A stretch of 64,000 nucleotides of DNA, from contig NZ_AP018738.1 in NCBI RefSeq assembly GCF_000974685.2, positions 2,480,001 to 2,544,000 of the forward strand, given 5' to 3'. Under the pieces are notes generated by a model, which was given only the letters and a program-made list of their open reading frames with translations, ran no database searches and was not told where the DNA came from. The stretch comes from Ferriphaselus amnicola (GTDB lineage Bacteria > Pseudomonadota > Gammaproteobacteria > Burkholderiales > Gallionellaceae). A program made the translations under genes and the position numbers. Below, one piece after another: positions 29,189 through 37,863 of the stretch (position 1 is its first letter; the number at the start of each line of letters is the position of its first letter).

Positions 29189-30561
29189 CAGAAAAACCCG
29201 AGGCTGACCTGAAACAACTTCTCGACCTTCTTCACCATCTTCTTATCAACGACAAAGACGATCACATGGTCTTCTGCTTGAATCGCCGTATCGTGATGAG
29301 CGATCACGACTTCCTCGCCACGCACGATGGCACCGATGGTCGCCCCCTTGGGCAGATCGATCTCATCGATGCGCCGACCGACCACGGACGACGACTTACG
29401 GTCGCCGTGGGCCACCAGTTCCAGCGCCTCCGCCGCACCGCGCCGCAAGGCATGCACTGCGGCAACATCGCCTTGCCGAACATAAGCTAGCAACGAACCG
29501 ATGGTGACTTGGGCGGGCGACAACGCGATGTCGATCTTGCCGCCCTGCAACAGATCAACGTAAGCACTGCGATTGATGAGCGAAATCACTTTGCGCGCCC
29601 CGGCCTGCTTGGCCAGCAACGCCGACATGATGTTGTTCTCATCGTCGTTGGTCAGCGCGCAGAACACATCGACCCCGCCAAGATTCTCCTGCTGCATCAA
29701 TTTCTCGTCGGTGCCATCGCCGTTCAATACCAGCGTTTTGGACAAGCTGCTGGCGAGGCGCTCACAGGCCTTGCGATTGAATTCGATCAACTTCACCTGA
29801 TAATTATTCTCCAGCGCCTTGGCCAGCCGGAAGCCGATATTGCCTCCGCCGACAATGGCGATGCGCTTGGCCGGCTTATCCATGCGACGCATCTCTTTTA
29901 GCACGCTGCGGATGTTGGCCGTAGCCGCGATGAAAAAGATCTCATCTCCATCCTCAATCACCGTTGAACCCTCGGGGCTGATGGGATGTCCTTGTCGGAA
30001 AATCGCGGCGATACGCGTTTCAACTAGCGGCATGTGCTTACGCAACAAACTGAGTGGCTGGCCGACCAGCGGGCCGCCTTGGAACGCACGTACCGCCACC
30101 AGCGAAGCCTTGCCATTAGCAAACTCCAGCACTTGTAGCGCTTCGGGAAATTCGATCAGTTTACAGATGTACTCGGTCAGAATCTGCTCAGGGCAGATGG
30201 AGAAATCGACACAGAAGTTATCCGCGCTGAACACCTCTGCTCGATTGAGGTAATCGGCGGCGCGGATCCGGGCAATGCGTGTCGGTGTGTTGAACAGACT
30301 GGCAGCCAGCTTGCACGCGACCAAATTGACTTCGTCACTTTGCGTCACTGCCAGCAGCATATCTGCATCAGCGATGCCCGCCTGCTCCAATACCGAAGGA
30401 TGAGAAGCACTGCCACAGACTGTGCGCAGATCGAATCTGTCCTGCAACAGCTTCAGCTTCTCAGCATCCGTATCCACCACCGTGATGTCGTTGGATTCAC
30501 TAACAAGACTTTCCGCCACTGTAGAACCGACTTGTCCGGCACCGAGTATGAGTATCTTCAT
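29188..30561 (-). CDS. trkA: Trk potassium system NAD-binding regulatory protein TrkA
   Basis: A 457-residue cytoplasmic protein with two RCK halves. The Rossmann motifs are GAGQVGSTVAESL at residue 7 and GGGNIGFRLAKALE near residue 239. Each is followed by an acidic nucleotide-ribose residue (VVDTDAEKL and KLIEFNRKA) and a TrkA_C domain. It binds NAD(H) or ATP and gates TrkH. The gene overlaps trkH and follows the inositol-phosphatase-like gene after 14 bases, so trkA-trkH may belong to a longer transcript. Confidence 0.95.
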   Translation of the reverse strand: MKILILGAGQVGSTVAESLVSESNDITVVDTDAEKLKLLQDRFDLRTVCGSASHPSVLEQAGIADADMLLAVTQSDEVNLVACKLAASLFNTPTRIARIRAADYLNRAEVFSADNFCVDFSICPEQILTEYICKLIEFPEALQVLEFANGKASLVAVRAFQGGPLVGQPLSLLRKHMPLVETRIAAIFRQGHPISPEGSTVIEDGDEIFFIAATANIRSVLKEMRRMDKPAKRIAIVGGGNIGFRLAKALENNYQVKLIEFNRKACERLASSLSKTLVLNGDGTDEKLMQQENLGGVDVFCALTNDDENNIMSALLAKQAGARKVISLINRSAYVDLLQGGKIDIALSPAQVTIGSLLAYVRQGDVAAVHALRRGAAEALELVAHGDRKSSSVVGRRIDEIDLPKGATIGAIVRGEEVVIAHHDTAIQAEDHVIVFVVDKKMVKKVEKLFQVSLGFF

Positions 30562-30575
30562 GGGTTCCTACTGAA

Positions 30576-31391
30576 CTAATGTTGCGCCCGTATCCAAGCT
30601 TTCCATTCGTCGAACAGTTGCGCATCCAAGGCGGCAATGGCTGAACGCTGCCAGACCGGACCTTGAGCAAACTCATCATGCTCCAGACACGCAGCGTGAC
30701 CACCCGCCTCTTGCAATATGAGTGAGCCAGCAGCGTAATCCCACAGCTTTTGCCCGCCATGCAGATAGGCATCAAAACGTCCAGCGGCGGTGTAACACCA
30801 GTCCAACGTACATGCCCCGAAGTTACGCTGAGAGCTGAACGGCGGTTGAGTCGCGATCTGATTCGCCAGTCGCGTATCCAGCCGCTTCAGATCGACGTTG
30901 GCCAAGGCTGCCGATAACGTATGCGCAGTAGCTCGGCTCTGCAAACGCTCACCATTTAGAAATGCGCCCTTACCCAGCTCCGCTGCAAACGCCTCTTCGC
31001 CCACCGGATCATAGACCACACCCAGTACGCTGCGACCATTGCGAATCAGCGCCACCGAAACCGCAAAATATGGCAAGCCACGCACAAAGTTGGACGTGCC
31101 GTCGATCGGGTCGATGCACCATAGACCGCTCTCCAATCCTTGCGCCCAATGTGCTTCCTGCTCAGCACGGTCCATTTCCTCGCCCACCACAGGCACATTG
31201 AGGATAGCTTGCAACTTGCGCGTTAGCGCCTCCTGAGAGGCAATGTCGGCTTCGGTACACAAACTGCCGTCACTCTTACGCTGATGAGCGACTTTCTTGT
31301 AACGCGGCATGATCTCTTCCGAGGCGACCAGCTTCACAGCGGCGATCACCGCTTTGAGCGTGGCGCTCATGCCTGTGGGGGTTCGGGTCAT
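30576..31391 (-). CDS. Inositol monophosphatase family protein
   Basis: About 271 residues. The Li+-sensitive phosphatase fold is recognised by EADIASQEAL, VVGEEMD, the metal-binding motif WCIDPIDGTSNFVRGLPYFA and, near the C-terminus, LWDYAAGSLILQEAGG. The family includes SuhB, CysQ and histidinol-phosphatases, and the substrate cannot be told apart here. The ATG at 31391 overlaps the stop codon of the upstream thioredoxin-like gene in an ATGA, suggesting translational coupling. A later ATG at 31370 is also possible. Confidence 0.9.
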   Translation of the reverse strand: MTRTPTGMSATLKAVIAAVKLVASEEIMPRYKKVAHQRKSDGSLCTEADIASQEALTRKLQAILNVPVVGEEMDRAEQEAHWAQGLESGLWCIDPIDGTSNFVRGLPYFAVSVALIRNGRSVLGVVYDPVGEEAFAAELGKGAFLNGERLQSRATAHTLSAALANVDLKRLDTRLANQIATQPPFSSQRNFGACTLDWCYTAAGRFDAYLHGGQKLWDYAAGSLILQEAGGHAACLEHDEFAQGPVWQRSAIAALDAQLFDEWKAWIRAQH

Positions 31392-31945
31392 ACCTCGTCT
31401 TTCCATTTGATCGAGCATCCCATACTAGCTAATTGTTCACGTGGCCCTAGTCCAGTCTGAGCAACTTGCCGCATCGCATTGAACAGATCGCGCTCGGCAT
31501 CCGGCGCCGCTTCCTTGCGCGAAGCATCGAGTCGTCCACGGTATTGCAATTCGAGTTTGGCATTGAAACCAAAGAAATCGGGCGTACACACCGCACCGTA
31601 ATCCTTGGCGATCTGCTGCGTCTCGTCGATGACGTAGGGGAAGGGGTAACTGTACTGTTCGGCCACTAGTTTCATGTTGTCGAACGAATCCTCGGCATAA
31701 TCGGCGGGATCATTGGACATGATGGCGATCGTATTGATGCCGAACTGCTGTAACTCGCGCGTATCGCGGATGATGCGATCACGGATGGATTTGACATAGG
31801 GGCAGTGATTACAAATGAACATCACCAGCAGACCGTTCGGGCCGCGCGCCGATTCCAACGTGTGATATTTACCATCAATGCCCAGCAGGTTGAACTCGCG
31901 CGCCTTCCAGCCAAAGTCGCACAAAGGGGGTTGCAAACTGACCAT
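31388..31945 (-). CDS. Thioredoxin-like (AhpC/TSA-related) protein
   Basis: A 185-residue protein with a thioredoxin fold and a CNHCPYVKSI redox motif at about residue 45, the CxxC of the thioredoxin family member often annotated as a thioredoxin or redoxin. It also shows IMSNDPADYAEDSFDNM and YGAVCTPDFFGFNAKLELQYRGRLD, which include a cis-Pro region (CTPDFF). There is no signal peptide, so it is cytoplasmic. Its exact reductant and target are unknown. It is divergent from rsmE across a 70-base gap that contains a TATATT -10-like box. Confidence 0.85.
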   Translation of the reverse strand: MVSLQPPLCDFGWKAREFNLLGIDGKYHTLESARGPNGLLVMFICNHCPYVKSIRDRIIRDTRELQQFGINTIAIMSNDPADYAEDSFDNMKLVAEQYSYPFPYVIDETQQIAKDYGAVCTPDFFGFNAKLELQYRGRLDASRKEAAPDAERDLFNAMRQVAQTGLGPREQLASMGCSIKWKDEV

Positions 31946-32015
31946 TCCTTAACTCCTGACAACGAATCCGTGGCCGGTATATTATCACGCCCACCCATTC
32001 CTACCAGTCGCCGCC

Positions 32016-32759
32016 ATGCCTCGTTTCTACTGTCCTCCGCCCCTGCCGCAAGGCGACCGCTGCGAACTTCCACCGGAGGCAGCCCACCATGCCAGCCGAG
32101 TGTTGCGTCTGCGCTCAGGCGACGCAGTGCAGATCTTCGATGGCGCGGGCAACGCCTTGGATGCCCGCATCAGCGAAATCAACGGCAAGCACGTGTGGCT
32201 GGAAGGTTTGCATCCGCTACCGCCCGAGGTCGAGCAGCCGCTAGTTATCGAACTGGCACAGGCCATGAGCAGCAGCGACAAGATGGACTGGGTGGTGCAA
32301 AAAGCCACCGAGCTGGGAGCAGCGCGCATCCAGCCCGTCCAGACCCAGCGCAGCATCGCCAAGCTGACCGCCGAACGTGCCGAGAAGCGCAGTGAACATT
32401 GGCGCGGCGTGATCCTCGCCGCCTGTGAGCAGTGCGGCCGCAACCGATTACCAGAGATCCATGCGCCACAGGAACTCAGCCATTGGCTAGCCCAAGTGAA
32501 GAACGAGACTTGCGCCAAATTCATCCTACTTCCAGATGGCGCGACCTCGCTCACTGCCCATGCCAAACCACAGGGACGCATCATGCTGCTGATCGGACCG
32601 GAAGGTGGCTTCAGCCCGGACGAAGCGCTGATGGCTCAACAAGCCGGCTTCGCTCCCATCCTACTCGGCCCGCGTGTGCTACGTACCGAAACAGCCGCGA
32701 TCGCCAGCATCACCGCCCTGCAAGTCCTATGGGGTGACTTTGCCCCTCTCAACAATTAA
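32016..32759 (+). CDS. rsmE: 16S rRNA (uracil(1498)-N(3))-methyltransferase
   Basis: A 247-residue SPOUT-class methyltransferase. The N-terminal PUA-like part has HHASRVLRLRSGDAVQIFDG. The C-terminal knot has KMDWVVQKATELGAARIQPV, RSIAKLTAERAEKRSEHW and the AdoMet-binding segment MLLIGPEGGFSPDE, followed by LGPRVLRTETAAIASITALQ. It methylates U1498 of 16S rRNA in the decoding region. It is followed 14 bases later by a small tautomerase gene. Confidence 0.95.
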   Translation: MPRFYCPPPLPQGDRCELPPEAAHHASRVLRLRSGDAVQIFDGAGNALDARISEINGKHVWLEGLHPLPPEVEQPLVIELAQAMSSSDKMDWVVQKATELGAARIQPVQTQRSIAKLTAERAEKRSEHWRGVILAACEQCGRNRLPEIHAPQELSHWLAQVKNETCAKFILLPDGATSLTAHAKPQGRIMLLIGPEGGFSPDEALMAQQAGFAPILLGPRVLRTETAAIASITALQVLWGDFAPLNN

Positions 32760-32773
32760 CCTCGAGAATTGCC

Positions 32774-32965
32774 ATGCCCTACGTCAACATCCGCATCGCG
32801 GGAACTTTGAGTCGAGAACAAAAAGCGCAGATTGCCGCCGAACTCACCGACACATTGGAGCGCGTCGCTCTCAAACCGGCGGCTTACACCTATATCACTT
32901 TCGACGAAGTCGCAGACGAGAACTGGGCGATCGCTGGTAAGTTATTGGACGAAGAGTCACTGTAA
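32774..32965 (+). CDS. 4-oxalocrotonate tautomerase-like protein
   Basis: A 63-residue protein beginning MPYVNIRIAG, so Pro2 would become the N-terminal catalytic proline after Met removal. Length and the KAQIAAELTDTLERV helix fit 4-OT family subunits, which form hexamers and tautomerise keto-enol acids. The central Arg residues that bind the substrate in true 4-OT are not obvious, so the physiological substrate is unknown. The ribosome binding site upstream (CTCGAGAATTGCC) is weak. Confidence 0.8.
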   Translation: MPYVNIRIAGTLSREQKAQIAAELTDTLERVALKPAAYTYITFDEVADENWAIAGKLLDEESL

Positions 32966-33041
32966 ATTTTCTCTAAAGAAATCGAAAGACTAGCCGATGA
33001 AACAGGTGCAATAAGGCGAAGTTCAAGAAGGAGGAAACATC

Positions 33042-33251
33042 ATGGCTATCAGTTCAGTGACATCCGGCTACAACAACGTAGTCGCCGATGCCCAAGCGCA
33101 GGCTCGGACTCCGCGCGTTCGTGAAGTAGAGAGTGACGGTGATAGGGATGACAAGCGCGCCAAGGCAGCACAGGTAGCGGCTCAGCCAGTTCAGCCCACC
33201 GTCAACACGTTGGGGCAAACGGTAGGCAGCGTCATCAACGTACAAGCGTAG
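33042..33251 (+). CDS. Unknown 69-residue protein
   Basis: I do not recognise it. It begins MAISSVTSGYNNVVADAQ, has a charged middle (EVESDGDRDDKRAKAAQ) and ends NTLGQTVGSVINVQA. It has no signal peptide or helix long enough for a membrane. GGAGG sits nine bases before the ATG, a very strong ribosome binding site, and a perfect terminator follows the stop, so it is probably highly expressed as a single-gene unit. Composition is hydrophilic and disordered-looking. Confidence 0.7.
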   Translation: MAISSVTSGYNNVVADAQAQARTPRVREVESDGDRDDKRAKAAQVAAQPVQPTVNTLGQTVGSVINVQA

Positions 33252-33267
33252 TCGCTCGGCGACGGCA

Positions 33268-33299
33268 ACAGGCTCCCACGATGGGAGCCTGTTTTATTT
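33268..33299 (+). terminator. Rho-independent terminator after the 69-residue gene
   Basis: ACAGGCTCCCA (33268-33278) pairs with TGGGAGCCTGT (33282-33292) around a CGA loop and is followed by TTTATTTT. It reaches the cusA stop codon at 33294 and may serve both converging units. Confidence 0.85.
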
Positions 33300-36200
33300 T
33301 GGCTGGCGATCGTCGGTACACTGTTTACTCCGCACCACAAAATAGATCACCGGGATCACCAACAAGGTCAGCACGCTTGAGGTCACCATGCCGCCCACCA
33401 TAGGCGCAGCGATGCGGCGCATCACTTCCGAGCCGGTGCCGCTGCTCCACAGAATGGGCAACAGCCCCGCCATGATGGCGGTGACGGTCATCATCTTGGG
33501 GCGCACCCGCTCCACCGCGCCTTCCATCACCACCGCATAGAGGTCGACCACGCTGGCGACCTTGCCTTCCGCTGACCGTTGCGCCGTGATGCGCTGCCAG
33601 GCCTGCTCCAGATAGATCAGCATAACCACCCCTGTCTCCGCCGCCACCCCGGCCAGCGCGATAAAGCCCACCGCCACCGCGACGCTCAGGTTGTAGTCCA
33701 GCAGCCACAGCAGCCACACCCCACCGACCAGCGCGAACGGCACCGACAGCATGACGATCAGCACGTCGGAGACGCGGCGGAAGTTGAGGTAGAGCAGCAC
33801 GAAGATGATGAACAGCGTCAGCGGGATGACGATTTTCATCTTGGCCGCCGCACGTTCCATGTACTCGAACTGCCCGCTCCAGCTCGCGTAGTAGCCGGGC
33901 GGGAACTTCACCTCTGTCGCCACCGCCGCCTGCGCCCGTTTCACATAGCCGCCCAAATCGCTCTCCCGTGTATCCACGTAGATGTAGGCCGCCAGTTGCG
34001 CGTTCTCGGTGCGAATGGACGGCGCGCCGCGCACGATCTCCACCCGAGCCAACTGGCCAAGCGGGATCTGCGCACCCTGCACGGTGGCGATCAGCACTTC
34101 GGCGGCGATGCGCTGCGGCGAATCGCGCAGTTCGCGCGGGTAGCGCACAGTCACGCCGTAGCGCTCGCGGCCTTCCACCGTAGTGGTCACGGTCTCGCCG
34201 CCCAGCGCGCTGGCGATCACGTCCATCAGCTCACCCACGCTCAGGCCATAACGCGCCAGCGCCATCCGGTCCGGCTCGATGTCAAGGTAATAGCCGCCGG
34301 TCAGCCGCTCGGCGTAGGCGCTGGCCGTGCCGGGCACCTTGCGCACCGCCGCCTCCACCTGCCGCGCCAGCCGCTCCAGCTCGGCCAGATCGCGCCCGTA
34401 CACCTTGATGCCGACCGGCGTGCGGATGCCGGTGGCCAGCATGTCCAGCCGCGCCTTGATCGGCATGGTCCAGGCATTGGCTACGCCGGGGAACTGCAAG
34501 GCCGCATCCAGCTCGGCGATCAGTTTGTCGGTGCTCATGCCGGGTCGCCAGTCGGCCTGCGGCTTGAGATTGATGACGGTCTCGAACATCTCCAGCGGTG
34601 CGGGGTCGGTAGCGGTCTGTGCCCGTCCCGCCTTGCCTAACACCGACTCCACCTCGGGGAAGGATTTGATGATGCGGTCCTGCGTCTGCAACAACTGGCG
34701 CGCCTGCGTCACCGACATGCCCGGCAGCGAAGCGGGCATGTACAGCAACGTGCCCTCGTTCAAGGTCGGCATGAACTCGCTGCCCAATCGGCTGGCCGGA
34801 TACACCGATACCAGCAGCACGGCCAGCGCGCCCAGCAGCGTCGCCCGCTGATGCGGCAACACCCAGGCGATCATCGGACGGTAAGCGCGGATCAGCACGC
34901 GGTTGAGCGGGTTCTCCGCCTCGGGGCGGATGCGCCCCCGGATGAACAACAGCATCAACACCGGCACCAGCGTCACCGACAGCAAAGCCGCCGCCGCCAT
35001 GGCGAAGGTCTTGGTGAACGCCAACGGCGCGAACATCCGCCCTTCCTGCGCTTCCAGCGTGAACACCGGCAGGAAAGAGACGGTGATGATGAGCAGGGAG
35101 AAGAACAAAGCCGGGCCGACTTCGCGGGCGGCGGCAAGGATGGCCTGCGCCCTGTCTCCAAGCGACGACACATTTCCCCCTTGGGAAAAGGGGAGCGAGG
35201 GAGGATTTGAGATATTGGAGAGTGCCTCGGGCGCAAACCCCTCCCCATCCCTCCCCTTGTCAGGGGAGGGTGCGCTGACTCCTCCCCTGACAAGGGGAGG
35301 CCGGGAGGGGTTTGCCTCCAACCGCTCCAGATGCTTGTGCGCGTTCTCAATCATCACTATCGCCGCGTCCACCATCGCGCCGATGGCGATGGCTATGCCG
35401 CCCAGACTCATGATGTTGGAGTTGATGCCCAGCGCGCGCATGGCGATGAAGGCCAGCAGCAGGCCGACCGGCAGCATCAAGATCGCCACCAGCGCGGAGC
35501 GGGCGTGCATCAGGAACACCAGACACACCAGCGCCACGATCAGCCCTTCTTCCAGCAGCGTGTGTTTGAGCGTGGTGATGGCGCGCTCAATCAACTCGGA
35601 GCGGTCATACACCGTCTGGATACTTACGCCGTCCGGCAGCCCGGCGGCGATCTCGCCCAGCCGTTGCTTGACGTTGGCGATGACCTTGAGCGCGTTCTCG
35701 CCGTAGCGCGCCAGTGCGATGCCGGACGCGACTTCGCCCTCGCCGTTGAACTCGGCCAGACCGCGCCGTTCGTCCGGCACCAGCTCCACCCGAGCGATGT
35801 CACGCAGCAGCACCGGCACACCTTTCTCGCTCTTCAGCGCCAGCATCTCCAGATCGGCCACGCCGCGCAGATAGCCGCGTCCGCGCACCATGTATTCGGT
35901 CTCGGTCATCTCCAGCGTGCGTCCGCCGACATCGCGGTTGGAGTCACGAATCACCTGCGCCACCCGCGCCTGCGGGATGCCGTAAGCGCGCAACATGAGC
36001 GGATCGACCGTAACCTGATATTGCTTCACAAAACCGCCGAGGGACGCGACCTCGGCTACGCCCTGCGCCTTGGTTAACGGGTAGCGCAGCGTCCAGTCCT
36101 GCAAACTGCGCAGCTCGGCCAGCGTCTTGTTCTTCGCCAGCAGCGCGTACTGATAGACCCAGCCCACCCCGGTCGCATCCGGCCCCAGCGTCGGCGTAAC

Positions 36201-36572
36201 CCCGCCCGGCAGCCGCGCTGCCGCCTGATTGAGATACTCCAGCACCCGCGAACGCGCCCAGTAGATGTCGGTGCCGTCCTCGAAAATGACGTAGACGAAG
36301 GACGCTCCGAAGAACGAAAACCCGCGCACCACCTTGGACTTGGGCACCGCCAGCAGCGCCGTGGTGAGCGGATAAGTCACCTGATCCTCCACCACCTGCG
36401 GCGCTTGTCCGGGGAACTCGGTGTAGACGATCACCTGCACGTCGGAAAGATCGGGCAGCGCGTCGAGCGGCGTTTTGATGACGGCATAAGCGCCCGCCAG
36501 CACGATGGCCAGCGTCGCCAGCAGGATCAGCAGCGGGTTGCGGGCGGACCAAGTGATGAGATTATTGAGCAT
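33294..36572 (-). CDS. cusA: Heavy-metal efflux RND pump CusA/SilA type
   Basis: A 1092-residue inner-membrane HME-RND pump that expels Cu(I)/Ag(I), or other cations in relatives, by proton antiport. The N-terminus is TM1 with DALPDLSDVQVIVYTEFPGQ. GVGWVYQYAL, the central PAPLEMFETVINLKP and the Met-bearing LDMLATGIRTPVGIKVYG of the metal path match CusA. Twelve helices with two periplasmic loops are present. The ATG at 36572 lies inside the end of cusB. Between HKHLERLEANPS and VGPALFFSLL (about residues 417-468) there is an extra Pro/Gly/Ser-rich stretch encoded by palindromic repeats, not seen in E. coli CusA as I remember it. The reading frame remains open through it. Confidence 0.93.
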   Translation of the reverse strand: MLNNLITWSARNPLLILLATLAIVLAGAYAVIKTPLDALPDLSDVQVIVYTEFPGQAPQVVEDQVTYPLTTALLAVPKSKVVRGFSFFGASFVYVIFEDGTDIYWARSRVLEYLNQAAARLPGGVTPTLGPDATGVGWVYQYALLAKNKTLAELRSLQDWTLRYPLTKAQGVAEVASLGGFVKQYQVTVDPLMLRAYGIPQARVAQVIRDSNRDVGGRTLEMTETEYMVRGRGYLRGVADLEMLALKSEKGVPVLLRDIARVELVPDERRGLAEFNGEGEVASGIALARYGENALKVIANVKQRLGEIAAGLPDGVSIQTVYDRSELIERAITTLKHTLLEEGLIVALVCLVFLMHARSALVAILMLPVGLLLAFIAMRALGINSNIMSLGGIAIAIGAMVDAAIVMIENAHKHLERLEANPSRPPLVRGGVSAPSPDKGRDGEGFAPEALSNISNPPSLPFSQGGNVSSLGDRAQAILAAAREVGPALFFSLLIITVSFLPVFTLEAQEGRMFAPLAFTKTFAMAAAALLSVTLVPVLMLLFIRGRIRPEAENPLNRVLIRAYRPMIAWVLPHQRATLLGALAVLLVSVYPASRLGSEFMPTLNEGTLLYMPASLPGMSVTQARQLLQTQDRIIKSFPEVESVLGKAGRAQTATDPAPLEMFETVINLKPQADWRPGMSTDKLIAELDAALQFPGVANAWTMPIKARLDMLATGIRTPVGIKVYGRDLAELERLARQVEAAVRKVPGTASAYAERLTGGYYLDIEPDRMALARYGLSVGELMDVIASALGGETVTTTVEGRERYGVTVRYPRELRDSPQRIAAEVLIATVQGAQIPLGQLARVEIVRGAPSIRTENAQLAAYIYVDTRESDLGGYVKRAQAAVATEVKFPPGYYASWSGQFEYMERAAAKMKIVIPLTLFIIFVLLYLNFRRVSDVLIVMLSVPFALVGGVWLLWLLDYNLSVAVAVGFIALAGVAAETGVVMLIYLEQAWQRITAQRSAEGKVASVVDLYAVVMEGAVERVRPKMMTVTAIMAGLLPILWSSGTGSEVMRRIAAPMVGGMVTSSVLTLLVIPVIYFVVRSKQCTDDRQPK
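35234..35314. repeat. Palindromic repeat inside cusA
   Basis: An 81-bp element with perfect 12-base terminal inverted repeats (CAAACCCCTCCC and GGGAGGGGTTTG) and an inner pair CCTCCCCTTGTCAGGGGAGG and its exact reverse complement. It is contained in frame in cusA. A further C/G-rich palindrome-like segment (about 35170-35205, with CCCCCTTGGGAAAAGGGG) stands beside it. Translated, the region gives repeat-derived residues such as PSPDKGRDGEG and NPPSLPFSQGG. Confidence 0.85.
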
Positions 36573-37863
36573 GTTGATGCTCCGCGTGCTCGCTCCCTGA
36601 TGAGGCGGGTTTCGTCGGCGAGGTTGAGCGATGTTCCACATCCCGTTCTCCACTTTCGCTGGCGGACGCGGGGGCGAGGGTCGCATTCCCCAGCGCCGCC
36701 CTCAACCCGCTCTCCGCATCCAGCAGGAAGTTGGCCTTCGTCACCACCTGCTCTCCCTCAGCCAAGCCATCCAGCACCTCGACGAACTCCCCGTCGCGCC
36801 GCCCCAGCCTCACTGCGCGCGGCTCGAAGCGGCCTTCCGCCACTTGCACCAGCGCCAGTTGCCGCACACCGCTGTCCAGCACCGCCGAGAGCGGGATTCC
36901 CAGCACCGGCGCAGCCTGGCCGGTGGCGAGTTCGACCTTGGCGTACATCGCCGGGCGCAGTCTGCCGTGCGGATTGGGTAGTTCGACACGCACTTGCACG
37001 GTGCGGGTCTGCGCGTTCAGCACTGGCGAGATGAAGCCGACCCTGCCGCTGAACACCTCGCCGGGATAGGCATCCAGACTCACCTTGGCGGACTGGCCGA
37101 CGCGCAGGCTACCCTGATCCTGCTCGGCCACCTCGGCCTGCACCCAGACGCTGGACAGGTCGGCGATGCGGTACAGCACCTCGCCCGCCGCGAAGCGTGC
37201 GCCGTTGAGAGCGCGCTTCTCCAGCACCACGCCGTCTATGGGCGAACGCAGCACGCGGTTGGCCATGCCGTGGGCGAGATGGGCGAGGTCGTCGTCGCTG
37301 ATCTCCCAGTTGCGCAGGCGCTGGCGGGTGCTGGCGGCGAGGTCGGCCAGACCGGATTCCTGCGCCAACTGGTATTCGCGCAGCGCGCTCTCCAGTTCCG
37401 GGCTGTACACCTCCAGCAGCGGCTGGCCGCGCCGCACCGCCTGACCGGTGGCGTTGACGTGCAACTGGCGCACCCAGCCCTCGAAGCGCGGGGCGATGAG
37501 TTGCTGGCGGCGCTCGTCCACCTCGATCACCGCCGTGCTGCGCAGACTGCTCGCCAGTGGTCGCAGCGCTACCGCCTCGGTGACCACGCCCAGCTTCTGC
37601 ACCTTGTCAGGACTCAGCACCACCGTACCGGGCGTGGTCGCCTCGTCGGCGTACACCGGCACATAGTCCATGCCCATGCCGTCCACCTTGGGCACCGGCG
37701 AGGTATCGGGCAAGCCCATCGGGTTGCGGTAGTAGAGGATCTTGCGCTCGGCAGGCGCAGCGACTTTTTCCGCGACGGGGACTTGCTGCTTGCCCCAGAA
37801 GTATCCAGCGCTGCCAGCGAGAGTGACCGCGACGACAGCAGCAAGTAAAGATGTGGCTCTCAT
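36562..37863 (-). CDS. cusB: Heavy-metal efflux periplasmic adaptor CusB type
   Basis: A 433-residue HlyD-family membrane fusion protein. An N-terminal hydrophobic anchor (about residues 5-24) is followed by a heavy-metal-binding segment YYRNPMGLPDTSPVPKVDG and then MGMDYVPVY, diagnostic for CusB-like proteins. The barrel-sandwich, alpha-hairpin and beta-barrel domains follow (LVEVYSPEL, IDGVVLEKRALNG, KVSLDAYPGEVFSGRVGFI). The last residues are His-rich (SEHAEHQHAQ), which may bind metal. It bridges CusA and CusC. Its end overlaps the cusA start by 11 bases. Confidence 0.93.
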   Translation of the reverse strand: MRATSLLAAVVAVTLAGSAGYFWGKQQVPVAEKVAAPAERKILYYRNPMGLPDTSPVPKVDGMGMDYVPVYADEATTPGTVVLSPDKVQKLGVVTEAVALRPLASSLRSTAVIEVDERRQQLIAPRFEGWVRQLHVNATGQAVRRGQPLLEVYSPELESALREYQLAQESGLADLAASTRQRLRNWEISDDDLAHLAHGMANRVLRSPIDGVVLEKRALNGARFAAGEVLYRIADLSSVWVQAEVAEQDQGSLRVGQSAKVSLDAYPGEVFSGRVGFISPVLNAQTRTVQVRVELPNPHGRLRPAMYAKVELATGQAAPVLGIPLSAVLDSGVRQLALVQVAEGRFEPRAVRLGRRDGEFVEVLDGLAEGEQVVTKANFLLDAESGLRAALGNATLAPASASESGERDVEHRSTSPTKPASSGSEHAEHQHAQ

